A stretch of DNA of 64,000 nucleotides from Legionella quateirensis (GCF_001467955.1 NZ_LNYR01000048.1:62001-126000), one strand, 5' to 3'. Positions 53,465 to 63,224 are shown, counted from the first letter of the stretch. Made by a program: numbers and translations. Notes: a model not told the origin generated them from the sequence alone.

Positions 53465-55399
53465 TTAATTTAATGTAGGCACAGACAAGTACTGATTACG
53501 AAACCGATCACGCAAATGAGAAGGTTCCTCAGCTTGTTCCGAACCTAAATTCAAGCGCTCCAATACCTGGGCTGATAAAGGGGCAATACTTCCCTCAAGA
53601 GCTTTCAAGGCAAAGCTTCTTTCAGATGAAGGAACCAACACTGCAATTTGATTTATCGCTTTAACAATGCAATTGGCAATTTCATGTGCTTTATGTTGTT
53701 CAACACACAGTTCCAAATCCTCGCCTTCATGCAACAAAGTTTGCCAAGGTCTTTTATTAAAAAATCCTGGTGTACCTCCGAAGCGACGCTGTATGTCATT
53801 CTGCTCCATTTCTTTATCATAATAATCCAATCGCACCGAAAAAGTTTCATGGTCGACACGCAGATTCCAGTCCGAATTGTAGTGGCGTACATACATTTCA
53901 TTAAACAAATTAACAAACGTATTTAAGACTTCATTGTCCCTAAATGCCAAACCAAGCTCCACGCGCATCCCACTTCTTTTTTGATTGACGTTCCAATGAA
54001 CACCAACAATACCGTCTGATTGCAATAAAGATTCATGTTGAGGCATTGCTCCTGGCAAGGTATAAGTACTGCCCATAATAGAAAAACCATGCGAAAAATT
54101 TCCAAAATCTGATTTTTTAGGCACTACCGAGCAGACACCAAAACGTTGCTCTATCTTCTGGAATAGTTCATCCAGAGGTTTCTCACATACTGACGCATCC
54201 TTGGAACGTTTAATATGAAGATGATAATCATAACAAACCGCCCCAGGATTAACTGCGGAATTTATAGTCGTACGCCGAATAACAGCATCTAAACCTAATT
54301 CGTCTTTAAAAAATTCAACCAGTGCTTTTCGGTTTGCGGAAAAACCTAAGGGACTTTGATCGATATCCCCTTTAATTTCGGAAAAGATTATTTCGGCCTC
54401 TCCTTCTGGCCGTAATAATAATCCTAAATATACAGCAGCCTGAAAAGGATGTTTGTCATAGGTAACGGCCCCATACGTTTCGATAACACGAGTTACTCTT
54501 CCTCTAAGGATATCAAATAACCATCTCGCATGTTCCCCATTAGGAACCGGGCTAAAACAACACACATCAATTTGTTTTTTATTGTGTTCAGGTAAATCCT
54601 GCAGACTGAATCCTATAGTAAAATTATTTTCCTTTTTATAACTGGCTAATGCATGACCATCACCCATTCCGGAATCAACAATTATAGCAAACTCATTATT
54701 TTGCTCTAAGTGAGCTGTAAGCAATCGTTGATTTCGGGCACGAGATAATTTAGCGAAGTGTAAACGATTATAATCCAGCCAATCCCTGCTATGTGGATAA
54801 TCGATCACAGGCCAAGGCAAACCGTCATCAGCATATATCGTGTTCTGCACTTGTGTTCTTACACTCTCAATATCCGCTAATTTTTGGGAGTCAACGTTAC
54901 ATGGAACAGCAGAATGTTCCCTTGATGGCATACGATCATCCTCATTATCCCCGTAATTTGATGCCAAATTACTTAAGATATTCAATAACTCATTCATGTA
55001 ATGCTGAAACTGAATCCGAACTATCTCAGGTTGCTCTAACCAATTGAACCTCTCCAATATTGAGATCAAATGATCAATTCGTCGCAAATACTGTTGTTCA
55101 ATTATTCTTATTTGCTGTTCAGTTAATCCATTGATCCGAATACTTGCTTCATCATCCGCGATAACGCTGATTTGATCCGACAACAATCCTTTAATATCAC
55201 TGACAAAATCATTTAAATTTAAAATAGCCTGTTTGACCTCATGTCCATCAGGTAAGTGACGCATCATCTTATTAGTAATGGAAAAATGAGGAAGATTTTG
55301 TGGCGATAAATCTGAACCAATCCAGGTATAAGACCCTTGAGCCTGATGTATTGAATTGGCGGCGTTCTGCTTTAACTCATTTAGTAACTTGGAAAACAT
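53465..55399 (-). CDS. orphan 644-residue protein, possible effector
   Basis: Not recognised. 644 residues from the ATG at 55399 (GGG about 8 nt upstream; the frame opens five codons earlier). No signal peptide or membrane helix. Residues 60-170 are helical/coiled (ILNLNDFVSDIKGLLSDQ, LTEQQIRIIEQQYLRRIDHLISILERF). The middle (about 230-450) is a mixed alpha/beta region with short motifs such as DSGMGDGHAL. The segment YHLHIKRSKDASVCEKPLDELFQKIEQRFG precedes a C-terminal part with several Trp/Arg-rich strands. Divergent from a LuxR-type regulator. Confidence 0.65.
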   Translation of the reverse strand: MFSKLLNELKQNAANSIHQAQGSYTWIGSDLSPQNLPHFSITNKMMRHLPDGHEVKQAILNLNDFVSDIKGLLSDQISVIADDEASIRINGLTEQQIRIIEQQYLRRIDHLISILERFNWLEQPEIVRIQFQHYMNELLNILSNLASNYGDNEDDRMPSREHSAVPCNVDSQKLADIESVRTQVQNTIYADDGLPWPVIDYPHSRDWLDYNRLHFAKLSRARNQRLLTAHLEQNNEFAIIVDSGMGDGHALASYKKENNFTIGFSLQDLPEHNKKQIDVCCFSPVPNGEHARWLFDILRGRVTRVIETYGAVTYDKHPFQAAVYLGLLLRPEGEAEIIFSEIKGDIDQSPLGFSANRKALVEFFKDELGLDAVIRRTTINSAVNPGAVCYDYHLHIKRSKDASVCEKPLDELFQKIEQRFGVCSVVPKKSDFGNFSHGFSIMGSTYTLPGAMPQHESLLQSDGIVGVHWNVNQKRSGMRVELGLAFRDNEVLNTFVNLFNEMYVRHYNSDWNLRVDHETFSVRLDYYDKEMEQNDIQRRFGGTPGFFNKRPWQTLLHEGEDLELCVEQHKAHEIANCIVKAINQIAVLVPSSERSFALKALEGSIAPLSAQVLERLNLGSEQAEEPSHLRDRFRNQYLSVPTLN

Positions 55400-55487
55400 A
55401 GTTATTACCCACATCGAATGATTAAAAAGAGAGCACTATAAGCTATTTGCGAACAAAATGGTATGACGAAAAACGGACAGTCAAAAA

Positions 55488-55499
55488 TTGACATGTCAA
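55488..55499. promoter_or_regulatory. perfect 12-bp palindrome, possible operator
   Basis: TTGACATGTCAA, centred between the divergent orphan gene and the LuxR-type gene and 11 bp upstream of the latter's -35. Size and symmetry suit a dimeric regulator. Confidence 0.4.
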
Positions 55500-55509
55500 T
55501 AAAAAGCGA

Positions 55510-55538
55510 TTGTCCTCCAATAAAAATCATGTTAAACT
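55510..55538 (+). promoter_or_regulatory. promoter of the LuxR-type gene
   Basis: TTGTCC, 17-bp spacer, TAAACT; 30 bp before the ATG. Confidence 0.5.
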
Positions 55539-55567
55539 GTGCTAATATTAATCATATTGAGATATAA

Positions 55568-56395
55568 ATGACTGATAAGACCGTTTTTATAGCACATCCT
55601 TGTTTAAAGCATCATGAAATGATTAAGGATATATGTCGACCGCTACAAGGTCTTGGGGTACATTTTTTCGGATATACCGCCGTTGATTCAATGAATAATG
55701 GATATTGCCTTGGCTCCAGAGCAAATTATGCAGAAGAATACCTTCGTAAAAAACATGTAAAAAATGATTTAAATTATAGAGATGAGAAACCTAAAAGTAA
55801 AAATGACTATGATTTTTGGGACTTTCAAGAACTGGATGCAAACAAAAAAGACCTGTACCAGATGGCTGCAGAGTTTGATCAAGGACATACGTTAAGCATT
55901 ACCAAACACGAAATGGACATGACCCACAGTTTTCACTTTAGTGGTCATCTGGCAGATGAAGGTTTTAACCAACGTTTACTTGAAAAAATGGACACCTTAC
56001 ATGCCTTCATGGATTTATTTAACCACCAATTAAAAAACATCCCTGAACTCAATGAAATCTATAATCATCCTGAGCTTATAGACAACCCGGTTACTTCAGA
56101 GAATAGAACCATCACATTAATTGATGCCGATCCACGCAGTTTCACTATTGATAACAAAGCGCGTCATACCATTAACTTTAAATCTGAATCTAAATATCTA
56201 TTAACAGCTAATGAAAGAAACTGCTTAAAGTGGTTAATCAAAGGGAAATCAGCTGAAATGATAGCTGAGATTAATCACATTTCTAAAAAAACAGTTGAGC
56301 GATACATCGCGTCATTAAAAGAAAAGTTTCAGTGCTATACCCTGTTCCAATTAGGCCAGAGAGTAGTTGAGTATGGGATAGCAGAGCTTTTATAA
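55568..56395 (+). CDS. LuxR-family transcriptional regulator
   Basis: 275 residues. The last 65 residues are a LuxR-type helix-turn-helix: LTANERNCLKWLIKGKSAEMIAEINHISKKTVERYIASLKEKFQC (Glu near the start, then the recognition helix KKTVERYIASLKEK). The N-terminal ~190 residues have no acyl-homoserine-lactone motif that I recognise; similar regulators are numerous in Legionella. The ligand is unknown. GAG 6 nt before the ATG. It may control the divergent orphan gene. Confidence 0.8.
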   Translation: MTDKTVFIAHPCLKHHEMIKDICRPLQGLGVHFFGYTAVDSMNNGYCLGSRANYAEEYLRKKHVKNDLNYRDEKPKSKNDYDFWDFQELDANKKDLYQMAAEFDQGHTLSITKHEMDMTHSFHFSGHLADEGFNQRLLEKMDTLHAFMDLFNHQLKNIPELNEIYNHPELIDNPVTSENRTITLIDADPRSFTIDNKARHTINFKSESKYLLTANERNCLKWLIKGKSAEMIAEINHISKKTVERYIASLKEKFQCYTLFQLGQRVVEYGIAELL

Positions 56396-56452
56396 TCAGC
56401 GTACCAGTGAGTTAGGGATTTGCACAGTTCCACTATCATCCGTTTAATTCAC

Positions 56453-57409
56453 TCAGGCTGACTCATCCAGCAAATGCGCTATTTTTGTTGTTTCACCCTG
56501 ATAAAACAGGGTATCAACGGGACATAATACAAATTGTTGGGGTAATAATTCCTTTTTAATTGGCTTAAATCCATTCTTTTCATAAAACCTTTGCGCTGCT
56601 TGCAATTGATCTACCGTGCCAAGAAATAATTGTTTGAAACCGTGTTTTAAAGCGTTCTTAATCAACGTCCTTAGTAATAATGACGCAATTCCCAAACCGC
56701 GATATTCAGGCGTAAGAAAAAATTTTTTCAGCTCACCTTGTGAATCATTTAATTTCTTTAGACCGATGCTCCCAATAATCACTCCTTGAGCATCAACTGC
56801 ATACCAAAAATTACAGGAATTATGAAAATAGTATTCTTCTTCTGCCTTAAGAATGGATGCATTGATTTCTGGTGTTATATTGATATTAAATTCATCAACC
56901 TGAATTCTCTCAATCATATGAATTATTTGTTTACGTAACGTTCTTGAAGTTGAAAGTCTTAATATTTTAATCTGATCACGAACGATACGACTTTGCTCCA
57001 ATGCCCAGGCATATTTACCAATGGCTCCGATTACCTGCTCTTGATCTTCCTGAGTCAAAAAATGAAAGGCCCGCTTAATTTTGGTATTTGAATATTCATC
57101 AATATACTGTATTTTTTCTTTACCCTTTTCGGTGATTCTAAGAAAACGTTCCCGCTTGTCTATCCCTTCGGTTACTGAGATTAAACCATCTTTAATCAGC
57201 GATGCGACAATACGTGATAATGTGGGCAAGGAAATTAATAATAATTGACTCAATTTGGCACTGGTCACATCAGGTTCTTTATTGATTTCGATTAAAGCAT
57301 GCCAGTATGAAGGTTGTTCTTTGGCATCCACCTTATTTAATTGCAACATTCCTAACTCTCGAATCAATTTTCTGGAATGATGTCTTAATAAATCAATTGA
57401 ATCGTTCAT
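56453..57409 (-). CDS. MarR-type regulator fused to a GNAT acetyltransferase
   Basis: 318 residues in two domains. 1-145: winged helix (VTSAKLSQLLLISLPTLSRIVASLIKDGLISVTEGIDKRERFLRITEKGKEKI). 155-315: GNAT fold with the acetyl-CoA motif FFLTPEYRGLGIASLLLRTLIKNAL and the YEKNGFKP end helix. Such fusions are found in several bacteria; substrate and regulon are unknown. It is divergent from a LysE-type exporter, which it might regulate. Confidence 0.85.
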   Translation of the reverse strand: MNDSIDLLRHHSRKLIRELGMLQLNKVDAKEQPSYWHALIEINKEPDVTSAKLSQLLLISLPTLSRIVASLIKDGLISVTEGIDKRERFLRITEKGKEKIQYIDEYSNTKIKRAFHFLTQEDQEQVIGAIGKYAWALEQSRIVRDQIKILRLSTSRTLRKQIIHMIERIQVDEFNINITPEINASILKAEEEYYFHNSCNFWYAVDAQGVIIGSIGLKKLNDSQGELKKFFLTPEYRGLGIASLLLRTLIKNALKHGFKQLFLGTVDQLQAAQRFYEKNGFKPIKKELLPQQFVLCPVDTLFYQGETTKIAHLLDESA

Positions 57410-57655
57410 TTGCAGAACCTTAGTAACAATTATAAATATAATTTCAATTTTAATGTATTTTACTTAAAATAGCACAACATTAAACATATTTTAATCATAA
57501 ATTTGGTCTTTTATGTTGCATAAAAAGCATAAATTAGTTAAAATAGTTTCATATTTTATGTATTTTTATAATAATGCTATTCATTTACCAGGATATAAAT
57601 AAAAAATCCGTTTTGCGTTTACTGAAACGTATTACTTAATCTGTATGGAGTTTCT

Positions 57656-58297
57656 ATGGATCATCTAAATCAATTATCAGCCCTTCTGCCTCTTATTGCA
57701 TTAGTGTTTATCTCTTTAATAAGTCCAGGCCCTGACTTTGCCATTACCGTAAAAAACAGCCTGGTTTATTCAAGACGCACCGGTTTATTAACCGCACTGG
57801 GTATCGCATTGGGAAGTTTAATCCACATCAGTTATACCCTCCTTGGCTTAGGTCTGTTAATAACAGAAATTCCTGTTTTAATGCGATGTATCCAATATAT
57901 TGGCGCATCATACCTCTTATATATTGGTTATAAAAATCTGATGTCCAAAGCCGCTGGAGAACGCATCGATGGATATGACAGCTCTGTAGATCTAAAACCT
58001 TTACACGCATTTTCAGTAGGCTTTATAACCAATTTAATTAATCCCAAAGCCATGTTATTTTTTATCAGTCTATTTTCCGTACTCATGCCCCGGGATATTT
58101 CAGACTCCAGTAAATTAGTTTTAGCCTTCGTACTTTTTTTAGAAACCTTGCTCTGGTTTTCATTTGTAGCATTCAGTCTTTCTGGAAAAACGACCCGAAC
58201 AAAATTCCAGAAAGTCAGCCATTGGATTGAGCGAGTAACCGGATTCATTTTAATTGTACTTTCACTTAAATTATTTTTTAGTCAAATTACCGTTTAA
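57656..58297 (+). CDS. LysE/RhtB-family amino-acid exporter
   Basis: 213 residues, about six membrane helices. LVFISLISPGPDFAITVKNSLVYSRRTGLLTALGIALGSLIHISYTLLGLG is the family signature, with ASYLLYIGYKNL and FSVGFITNLINPKAMLFFISLF. Exports amino acids or derivatives. Separated from the divergent MarR-GNAT gene by 246 bp of very AT-rich DNA. Confidence 0.9.
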   Translation: MDHLNQLSALLPLIALVFISLISPGPDFAITVKNSLVYSRRTGLLTALGIALGSLIHISYTLLGLGLLITEIPVLMRCIQYIGASYLLYIGYKNLMSKAAGERIDGYDSSVDLKPLHAFSVGFITNLINPKAMLFFISLFSVLMPRDISDSSKLVLAFVLFLETLLWFSFVAFSLSGKTTRTKFQKVSHWIERVTGFILIVLSLKLFFSQITV

Positions 58298-58388
58298 CAC
58301 GATAAAAGGCCTAACCGCATATATAAGTTACTGCCAAACAGCATATCTAGTGTAAAGAACATGAGCCTGTACTTCCAAAATGAATACA

Positions 58389-58940
58389 TCAACACACTGT
58401 TCCGGGTTCGGATTGAATGGCATACAATACGTGTCGCGCTAATGGATGTGAAGGATCAAGATTAGGATGCAGAAAATCACCGTCGCTCACGTGCGTCATT
58501 CCTATTTTTTCCATCACCCTTCGTGATCTGAGGTTATCAGGCACCGTAAACGCAACCACTTTTTTCAATTTTAAATGATTAAACGCAAACTCCAGCACTG
58601 CTTGAGCACCTTCAGTTGCGTATCCTTTGCCCCAACAGGATGAGGCAAGACGCCATCCAATCTCAACACAAGGTGTAAAATGCGCCTCCCAGGAAGGATT
58701 GTTTAAACCAATAAAACCAATAAATGCTTGAGTTTCCTTTTCCTCTACAGCCCAGAGGGTAAATCCTTTATTAACAAGTTGTGATCTCATACGTGTTATA
58801 AAAGAGTGCACCATATCCATAGTCCACATACCAGGAAAGTACTCCATTACTTTAGGATCCTGATTCATCAAAAAGAAAGGAACACTGTCTTCATCGTTCC
58901 AGTCTCGTAAAATTAAACGAGAAGTTTCCAAACTGTTCAT
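58389..58940 (-). CDS. RimJ/RimL-type N-acetyltransferase
   Basis: 183 residues. Typical start LETSRLILRDWNDEDSVPFFLMNQDPKVMEYFPG, then CVEIGWRLASSCWGKGYATEGAQAVLEFAFNHLKLKKVVAFTVPDNLRSRRVMEKIGMTH with the acetyl-CoA motif around WGKGYATEG. The target is unknown. The start overlaps the end of the PhzF-like gene by 4 bp, so the two are co-translated. Confidence 0.88.
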   Translation of the reverse strand: MNSLETSRLILRDWNDEDSVPFFLMNQDPKVMEYFPGMWTMDMVHSFITRMRSQLVNKGFTLWAVEEKETQAFIGFIGLNNPSWEAHFTPCVEIGWRLASSCWGKGYATEGAQAVLEFAFNHLKLKKVVAFTVPDNLRSRRVMEKIGMTHVSDGDFLHPNLDPSHPLARHVLYAIQSEPGTVC

Positions 58941-59725
58941 GGCAAATAAATCCTTCCTTCCATATATAGGTGACAGTTACCATACAATAAAACGCGCTTA
59001 TCCTTGATCTCGCAGTACAGTTCCCCTTGTCTACGGCCGCCTTGAAGAGCATGAATAACCGATTTATTTAACTCCTTACACCAATAAGGTGCGATGACGC
59101 AATGAGCTGAGCCAGTTACCGGGTCTTCTGGTACATCACAACCGGGATAAAAGCATCGTGAATAGACATCAGTACCAGAGCCTGGAGCTGTTAAAATTAA
59201 TCCCCTATAATCCAGCCTGGCGACAGCAGACAAATCAGGAGTCGCTTCTTTGACATCCAATGCATCTTCATAAACGAACATCAAATCAAATTGACTTTGA
59301 AATACCCTATTGGGCATTTTTAAATTTAAATTGTGCATATCCGGAGTCCATGCGGTTTCATTTAATGGCAACTCCGGAAAATTCATGACCAAACCCTGAT
59401 GTGATTTTTTAACAATCAATTCGCCACTTAAACTATTAAATCGAATTTCCTGTTCTTTATATCCCATTTTTTCGAAAATAATATAAGCGCTGGCGAGCGT
59501 TGCATGACCACAAAGAGCAACTTCTTCATTGGGGGTCAACCATCGTATTCTGAATCCATTTCCTTCAGGCACAAAAAACGCGGTTTCAGATAAATTATTT
59601 TCCGCAGCTATAGCCTGCATTTCCGCATCAGTAAGCCACTCATTCAAGGGACATACTGCTGCAGGATTTCCCTTAAATAAACTTGATGCAAAAGCATCAA
59701 CCTGATATATCGTCAAACTGTTCAT
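58937..59725 (-). CDS. PhzF-family isomerase-like protein
   Basis: 262 residues from the ATG at 59725 (GGGAG 7 nt upstream; open 12 codons earlier). MNSLTIYQVDAFASSLFKGNPAAVCPL, AAENNLSETAFF (with the catalytic-type Glu), WLTPNEEVALCGHATLASAYI and PEDPVTGSAHCVIAPYW are the four PhzF signatures. The family isomerises diaminopimelate-like or phenazine precursors; the substrate here is not known. Operon with the GNAT gene, divergent from marR. Confidence 0.9.
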   Translation of the reverse strand: MNSLTIYQVDAFASSLFKGNPAAVCPLNEWLTDAEMQAIAAENNLSETAFFVPEGNGFRIRWLTPNEEVALCGHATLASAYIIFEKMGYKEQEIRFNSLSGELIVKKSHQGLVMNFPELPLNETAWTPDMHNLNLKMPNRVFQSQFDLMFVYEDALDVKEATPDLSAVARLDYRGLILTAPGSGTDVYSRCFYPGCDVPEDPVTGSAHCVIAPYWCKELNKSVIHALQGGRRQGELYCEIKDKRVLLYGNCHLYMEGRIYLP

Positions 59726-59744
59726 AGTTATCTCCCAAAGAAAC

Positions 59745-59790
59745 GTATACATAATATACATAGTTTGTTATTATATAGCAAGCTATATAA
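59745..59790. promoter_or_regulatory. putative MarR operators between phzF-like gene and marR
   Basis: Two inverted repeats: GTATACATAATATAC (59745-59759) and TTATATAGCAAGCTATATAA (59771-59790, 9-bp arms, AA centre). On the minus strand, TTGCTA-17-TATATT (a promoter for the PhzF-like gene) overlaps both, so a repressor bound here would block it. Confidence 0.55.
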
Positions 59791-59803
59791 ATTAAGGATG
59801 TTC

Positions 59804-60226
59804 ATGTATCTCTCTACTTTACTTAAAAAAACCAACAGGCTATTGCTCAAACGTGCCAATGAATTAATCAAACCTTATGCAATAAACCACGCGTACACAT
59901 TTATTCTGATGGAATTATTTAATCAGGATGGTTTAACTCAAACGGAACTTGTGCAATTAATTGATGTAGAACAACCCACGCTGGTCAGAACGTTGGATAG
60001 AATGGAACGAGATGGATTTATTATCCGTAATCAAAGTTCTTATGACAGGAGAGCAGTAAATATATCTCTAACACCTAAAGCAAAGGCAACAAAAGATAGT
60101 CTCGAGCTTATCGCTCACCAACTTAATGAGCAGGCACTGGTGGGATTTTCTGATGAAGAATTAGCTAATTTACGCGATTACATGCACCGAATTTCAGAAA
60201 ATTTGAAACACAATTTTAATAAGTAA
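59804..60226 (+). CDS. MarR-family transcriptional regulator
   Basis: 140 residues from the ATG at 59804 (AAGG 6 nt upstream; two earlier in-frame ATGs have none). Winged helix LTQTELVQLIDVEQPTLVRTLDRMERDGFIIRNQSSYDRRAVNISLTPKAKA, with the DRR wing. Divergent from the PhzF/GNAT pair over two palindromes, so probably their repressor and its own. Confidence 0.87.
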   Translation: MYLSTLLKKTNRLLLKRANELIKPYAINHAYTFILMELFNQDGLTQTELVQLIDVEQPTLVRTLDRMERDGFIIRNQSSYDRRAVNISLTPKAKATKDSLELIAHQLNEQALVGFSDEELANLRDYMHRISENLKHNFNK

Positions 60227-60511
60227 TATATAGAAATTAGATAAGTACTTTGTTAATTTCGAATCATTTTTTTTTAACTGCTCATTTCCGGATGAAAAAT
60301 CCCCAATATTTCAGTGGATTATCGGTATTCAGTCGCTTATTCTTTTTAGAAACTTCATCTCAACATTGAAGTGGAATAAAAAAATAAAAATCGTCACAAA
60401 ATATAAATTTAAAACCTACTTTAAAATTATTCGACAATGTGATTAAATATGCAACACCATTAAATAAACGTATTCTATCTTACGTTTTAGTACGCTTTTG
60501 GAGTTGTAATT

Positions 60512-61873
60512 TTGATTTATGAGATATATTCCTTCGATTTTGACGGATGCCTGGCAAACCTTTTATATTTATCCAGTAAGAAAAAAGACATTATTCGTGC
60601 CAATCAGGGCTTACTCGCGCTAATCAAAACATCATCCAATCCTAAAATTATTCTGGTAGGCTCCAACAGACAAGGATTCTTAGACGATTTTACCAACGCT
60701 GCAGATAATAAACGAGGCTCCTGTTTCCCGGCAATTAAACTGATCTGTCAGGAACTGAATACTCACGAAGCTCCTGCAACTCTGGATGAATTCTTACTTA
60801 GTGACATCTATAACGATCTACCCGATGGTGCTTCCTTTAAAGAAGCACTTAAATATATAGAAAAAAACAACAAAGATTATAAAGTTGACAAAGTAAAGAG
60901 ACCTGATCTTTTTCCAAACTGGATCCATGATGAGAGTAAATTAACGGTTATTTATGCTCAAATGCACAAAATGGCAAAGGACCATCCCCATGATGATCTT
61001 CAATTTAATTTCATTGATGATCGAGAAGATATTTTAAATAACTTGTATGAATACTTCGAAAAATATCCGGAGCTGATTCCCCATAATGTCACTTTGAACT
61101 TAAAAAGGTATATGGGACCAGTAGATAAAAACGAAAACCCGATTGATCCCTTGGTAATGGAATATGCACCTATCAAAGGAACAAGACCTGAAGCGGATCA
61201 GGACTACCGGCAAACGGTTAAGATGATGGCTGCAGTGACCATTGAACAAATGAATGCACATGATTATTATCTATGCGCCACCAAGGCCAAAAGTCCTATA
61301 AAAAGTTACGAAGAAGCCAAAAAATACAATTACAATATATCCGTGATTAAAGCCGCCAGTTATTATAAACCAGGTATGATGCCCATTAATCCACCAGAAT
61401 TTACTACCCCCAAAAAAAGCAGATTTGCTATTTTTGGAAAATCATTCTTTTCCAGTAAAAATATACTAACTGAAGTGAACAGTTCCTATTCTAGTTCTAA
61501 TCCCTCGTTCTCCATTCCAGGCAGCAGTACAGACTCAACTCCAAAGCCTGGTTTTAGTTATGCCTCGAGTTCAAGTTCAAGTTCGAACATTGACGATGAT
61601 TCCGATCCCGTTTATGTGCCAAAAAATAGTGCTAATTTGGAATTAACATTAGACCCCATTCCAGAACATCCGATAGAAGAAATTAAAGATGAAACTCATG
61701 AACCAGGACATCAGTTTTTTAATGCGGAACAGCACGAAACTGATACAGTAAAAGTCCCAAGGGCTATAGGGCTACACCGATTATTCGCTCCCATAGAAGA
61801 CGAGACCCAGGAAATTATTTTATCAGAGCCCAATATGGAAACCGTTATAAGTATACCGGCTAGTTCAAATTAA
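60512..61873 (+). CDS. HAD-fold protein with disordered tail, candidate effector
   Basis: 453 residues from a TTG start (GGAG 8 nt upstream). Residues 1-205 show HAD phosphatase motifs: SFDFDGCLA (Asp9, Asp11), ILVGSNR (Ser51) and NFIDDRED (Asp169, Asp170). Residues 295-375 are Ser-rich and low-complexity (SSSSSSN near 353). The last 80 residues are Glu-rich (EEIKDETHEPG, IEDETQEIILSEPNMETV), like a Dot/Icm E-block. No signal peptide. The substrate is unknown. Effector status is inferred; the HAD motifs are directly visible. Confidence 0.75.
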   Translation: MIYEIYSFDFDGCLANLLYLSSKKKDIIRANQGLLALIKTSSNPKIILVGSNRQGFLDDFTNAADNKRGSCFPAIKLICQELNTHEAPATLDEFLLSDIYNDLPDGASFKEALKYIEKNNKDYKVDKVKRPDLFPNWIHDESKLTVIYAQMHKMAKDHPHDDLQFNFIDDREDILNNLYEYFEKYPELIPHNVTLNLKRYMGPVDKNENPIDPLVMEYAPIKGTRPEADQDYRQTVKMMAAVTIEQMNAHDYYLCATKAKSPIKSYEEAKKYNYNISVIKAASYYKPGMMPINPPEFTTPKKSRFAIFGKSFFSSKNILTEVNSSYSSSNPSFSIPGSSTDSTPKPGFSYASSSSSSSNIDDDSDPVYVPKNSANLELTLDPIPEHPIEEIKDETHEPGHQFFNAEQHETDTVKVPRAIGLHRLFAPIEDETQEIILSEPNMETVISIPASSN

Positions 61874-62066
61874 CATGCAACAGAGCATATAGAATAGGCA
61901 TAGACGATTTTTTACAATCAATAAAAAGTCGTCCTTGCACACTCTAATACTGAATTGTAACGAATTACCGCTCTGCTTTGAGATTATTGAAAACCACTTG
62001 CTACCTGGCGTTTTGCTGAATCAATAAATTAGGAATAAAGAGAAAATGGAATAGTTGCTAAGGAGT

Positions 62067-62090
62067 AAGCCAGACTGAATTATCTGGCTT
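62067..62090. terminator. hairpin downstream of the cold-shock gene
   Basis: AAGCCAGA / TCTGGCTT with an 8-nt loop, 15 bp after the csp stop (minus strand). It lacks a clear U-tract, so terminator function is only likely. Confidence 0.45.
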
Positions 62091-62104
62091 GAATATCTTA
62101 TTTA

Positions 62105-62329
62105 TTATTCGTTTGCTTCGGTAGCTAAAACAACCTCTTGGGCTTTCAGTCCTTTGGGACCTTTATCCAGCACAAAAGTAACAGGATCATTTTCATGAAG
62201 TGTTTTAAACCCAACACCTTGAATGTCTTTGTAATGTACAAAAATATCATCGCCCTGCTGATTAATAATAAATCCAAATCCCTTTTTTTCATTAAACCAT
62301 TTAACATGGCCTGTCTCTCTCTGCGACAT
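62105..62329 (-). CDS. cold-shock-domain protein
   Basis: 74 residues, one CSD. GHVKWFNEKKGFGFI (RNP-1) and DIFVHYKDI (RNP-2) are intact. Binds single-stranded nucleic acid and acts as an RNA chaperone. Which Csp paralogue cannot be told. GGGG 7 nt before the ATG. Confidence 0.93.
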   Translation of the reverse strand: MSQRETGHVKWFNEKKGFGFIINQQGDDIFVHYKDIQGVGFKTLHENDPVTFVLDKGPKGLKAQEVVLATEANE

Positions 62330-62585
62330 TAGCTATCCCCTTTGTCTTAAACTTTTTACATCGTGATCGTTATTTAAAATATATTAATGTTTATTTCAGA
62401 TAGTCTGTCAAAATGACTAAAATTAAGTCATTCATTAAGTTGCTATCTGCGCTATAATAAACAGTTTCTCTATGCACGAATAAACACGCACACTCTGATT
62501 AGCATAACAGTTTTTTGTTGATTGTTAAGGATTTTTTTCAAAAAATGTGTTTGTTTTCAATAATTTTTTGTTTTAGGAATGAATA

Positions 62586-63224
62586 ATGAATCATACCAAA
62601 TCATCTTTTATAAAATTAGCTCTAGATTGTCAGGTTTTAAAATTTGGTGAGTTTACGCTGAAATCTGGCAGACTTAGCCCCTACTTTTTTAATGCGGGAT
62701 TATTTTATCATGGTAGCGCTTTGCGTAAACTGGGACAGTTTTATGCCCAAACAATTATGAATCATCGGATTGAATTCGATCATTTATTTGGCCCCGCCTA
62801 CAAAGGTCTTCCCCTTGCGACTACTACAGCGGTAGCGTTGGATGAGTTAGGTAAAGACTGTACTGTCACCTTTAATCGAAAAGAAGTTAAAAATCATGGA
62901 GAAGGTGGACAATTAATTGGCTCTCCATTATCTGGAAAAACGCTTATTATAGATGATGTCATTACCGCAGGAACTGCTTTTAGAGAGTCTCAAACGCTGA
63001 TTAAGGAGAATGGGGGTATTCTCAGCGGAGTAATTATAGCTTTGGATAGATGTGAACAAGGCCTCACCAAACAATCAACTTTATCAGAAATCAAAGCTCA
63101 AGGAATTAATGTCTATTCTATTATCAATTTATTTGATTTAATTGAGTATCTGAAGAATGATAATCAAAGCACCCAGGTGAAAAAATTGGAAGCTTATCAG
63201 GAGCTGTATGGGTGTGAGAGTTAA
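62586..63224 (+). CDS. pyrE: orotate phosphoribosyltransferase
   Basis: 212 residues. Makes orotidine monophosphate from orotate and [21 protein letters not shown] near the N-terminus, [17 protein letters not shown], the flexible loop [17 protein letters not shown], and the PRPP motif [21 protein letters not shown] a few bases before the ATG. Single gene. Confidence 0.95.
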   Translation: MNHTKSSFIKLALDCQVLKFGEFTLKSGRLSPYFFNAGLFYHGSALRKLGQFYAQTIMNHRIEFDHLFGPAYKGLPLATTTAVALDELGKDCTVTFNRKEVKNHGEGGQLIGSPLSGKTLIIDDVITAGTAFRESQTLIKENGGILSGVIIALDRCEQGLTKQSTLSEIKAQGINVYSIINLFDLIEYLKNDNQSTQVKKLEAYQELYGCES

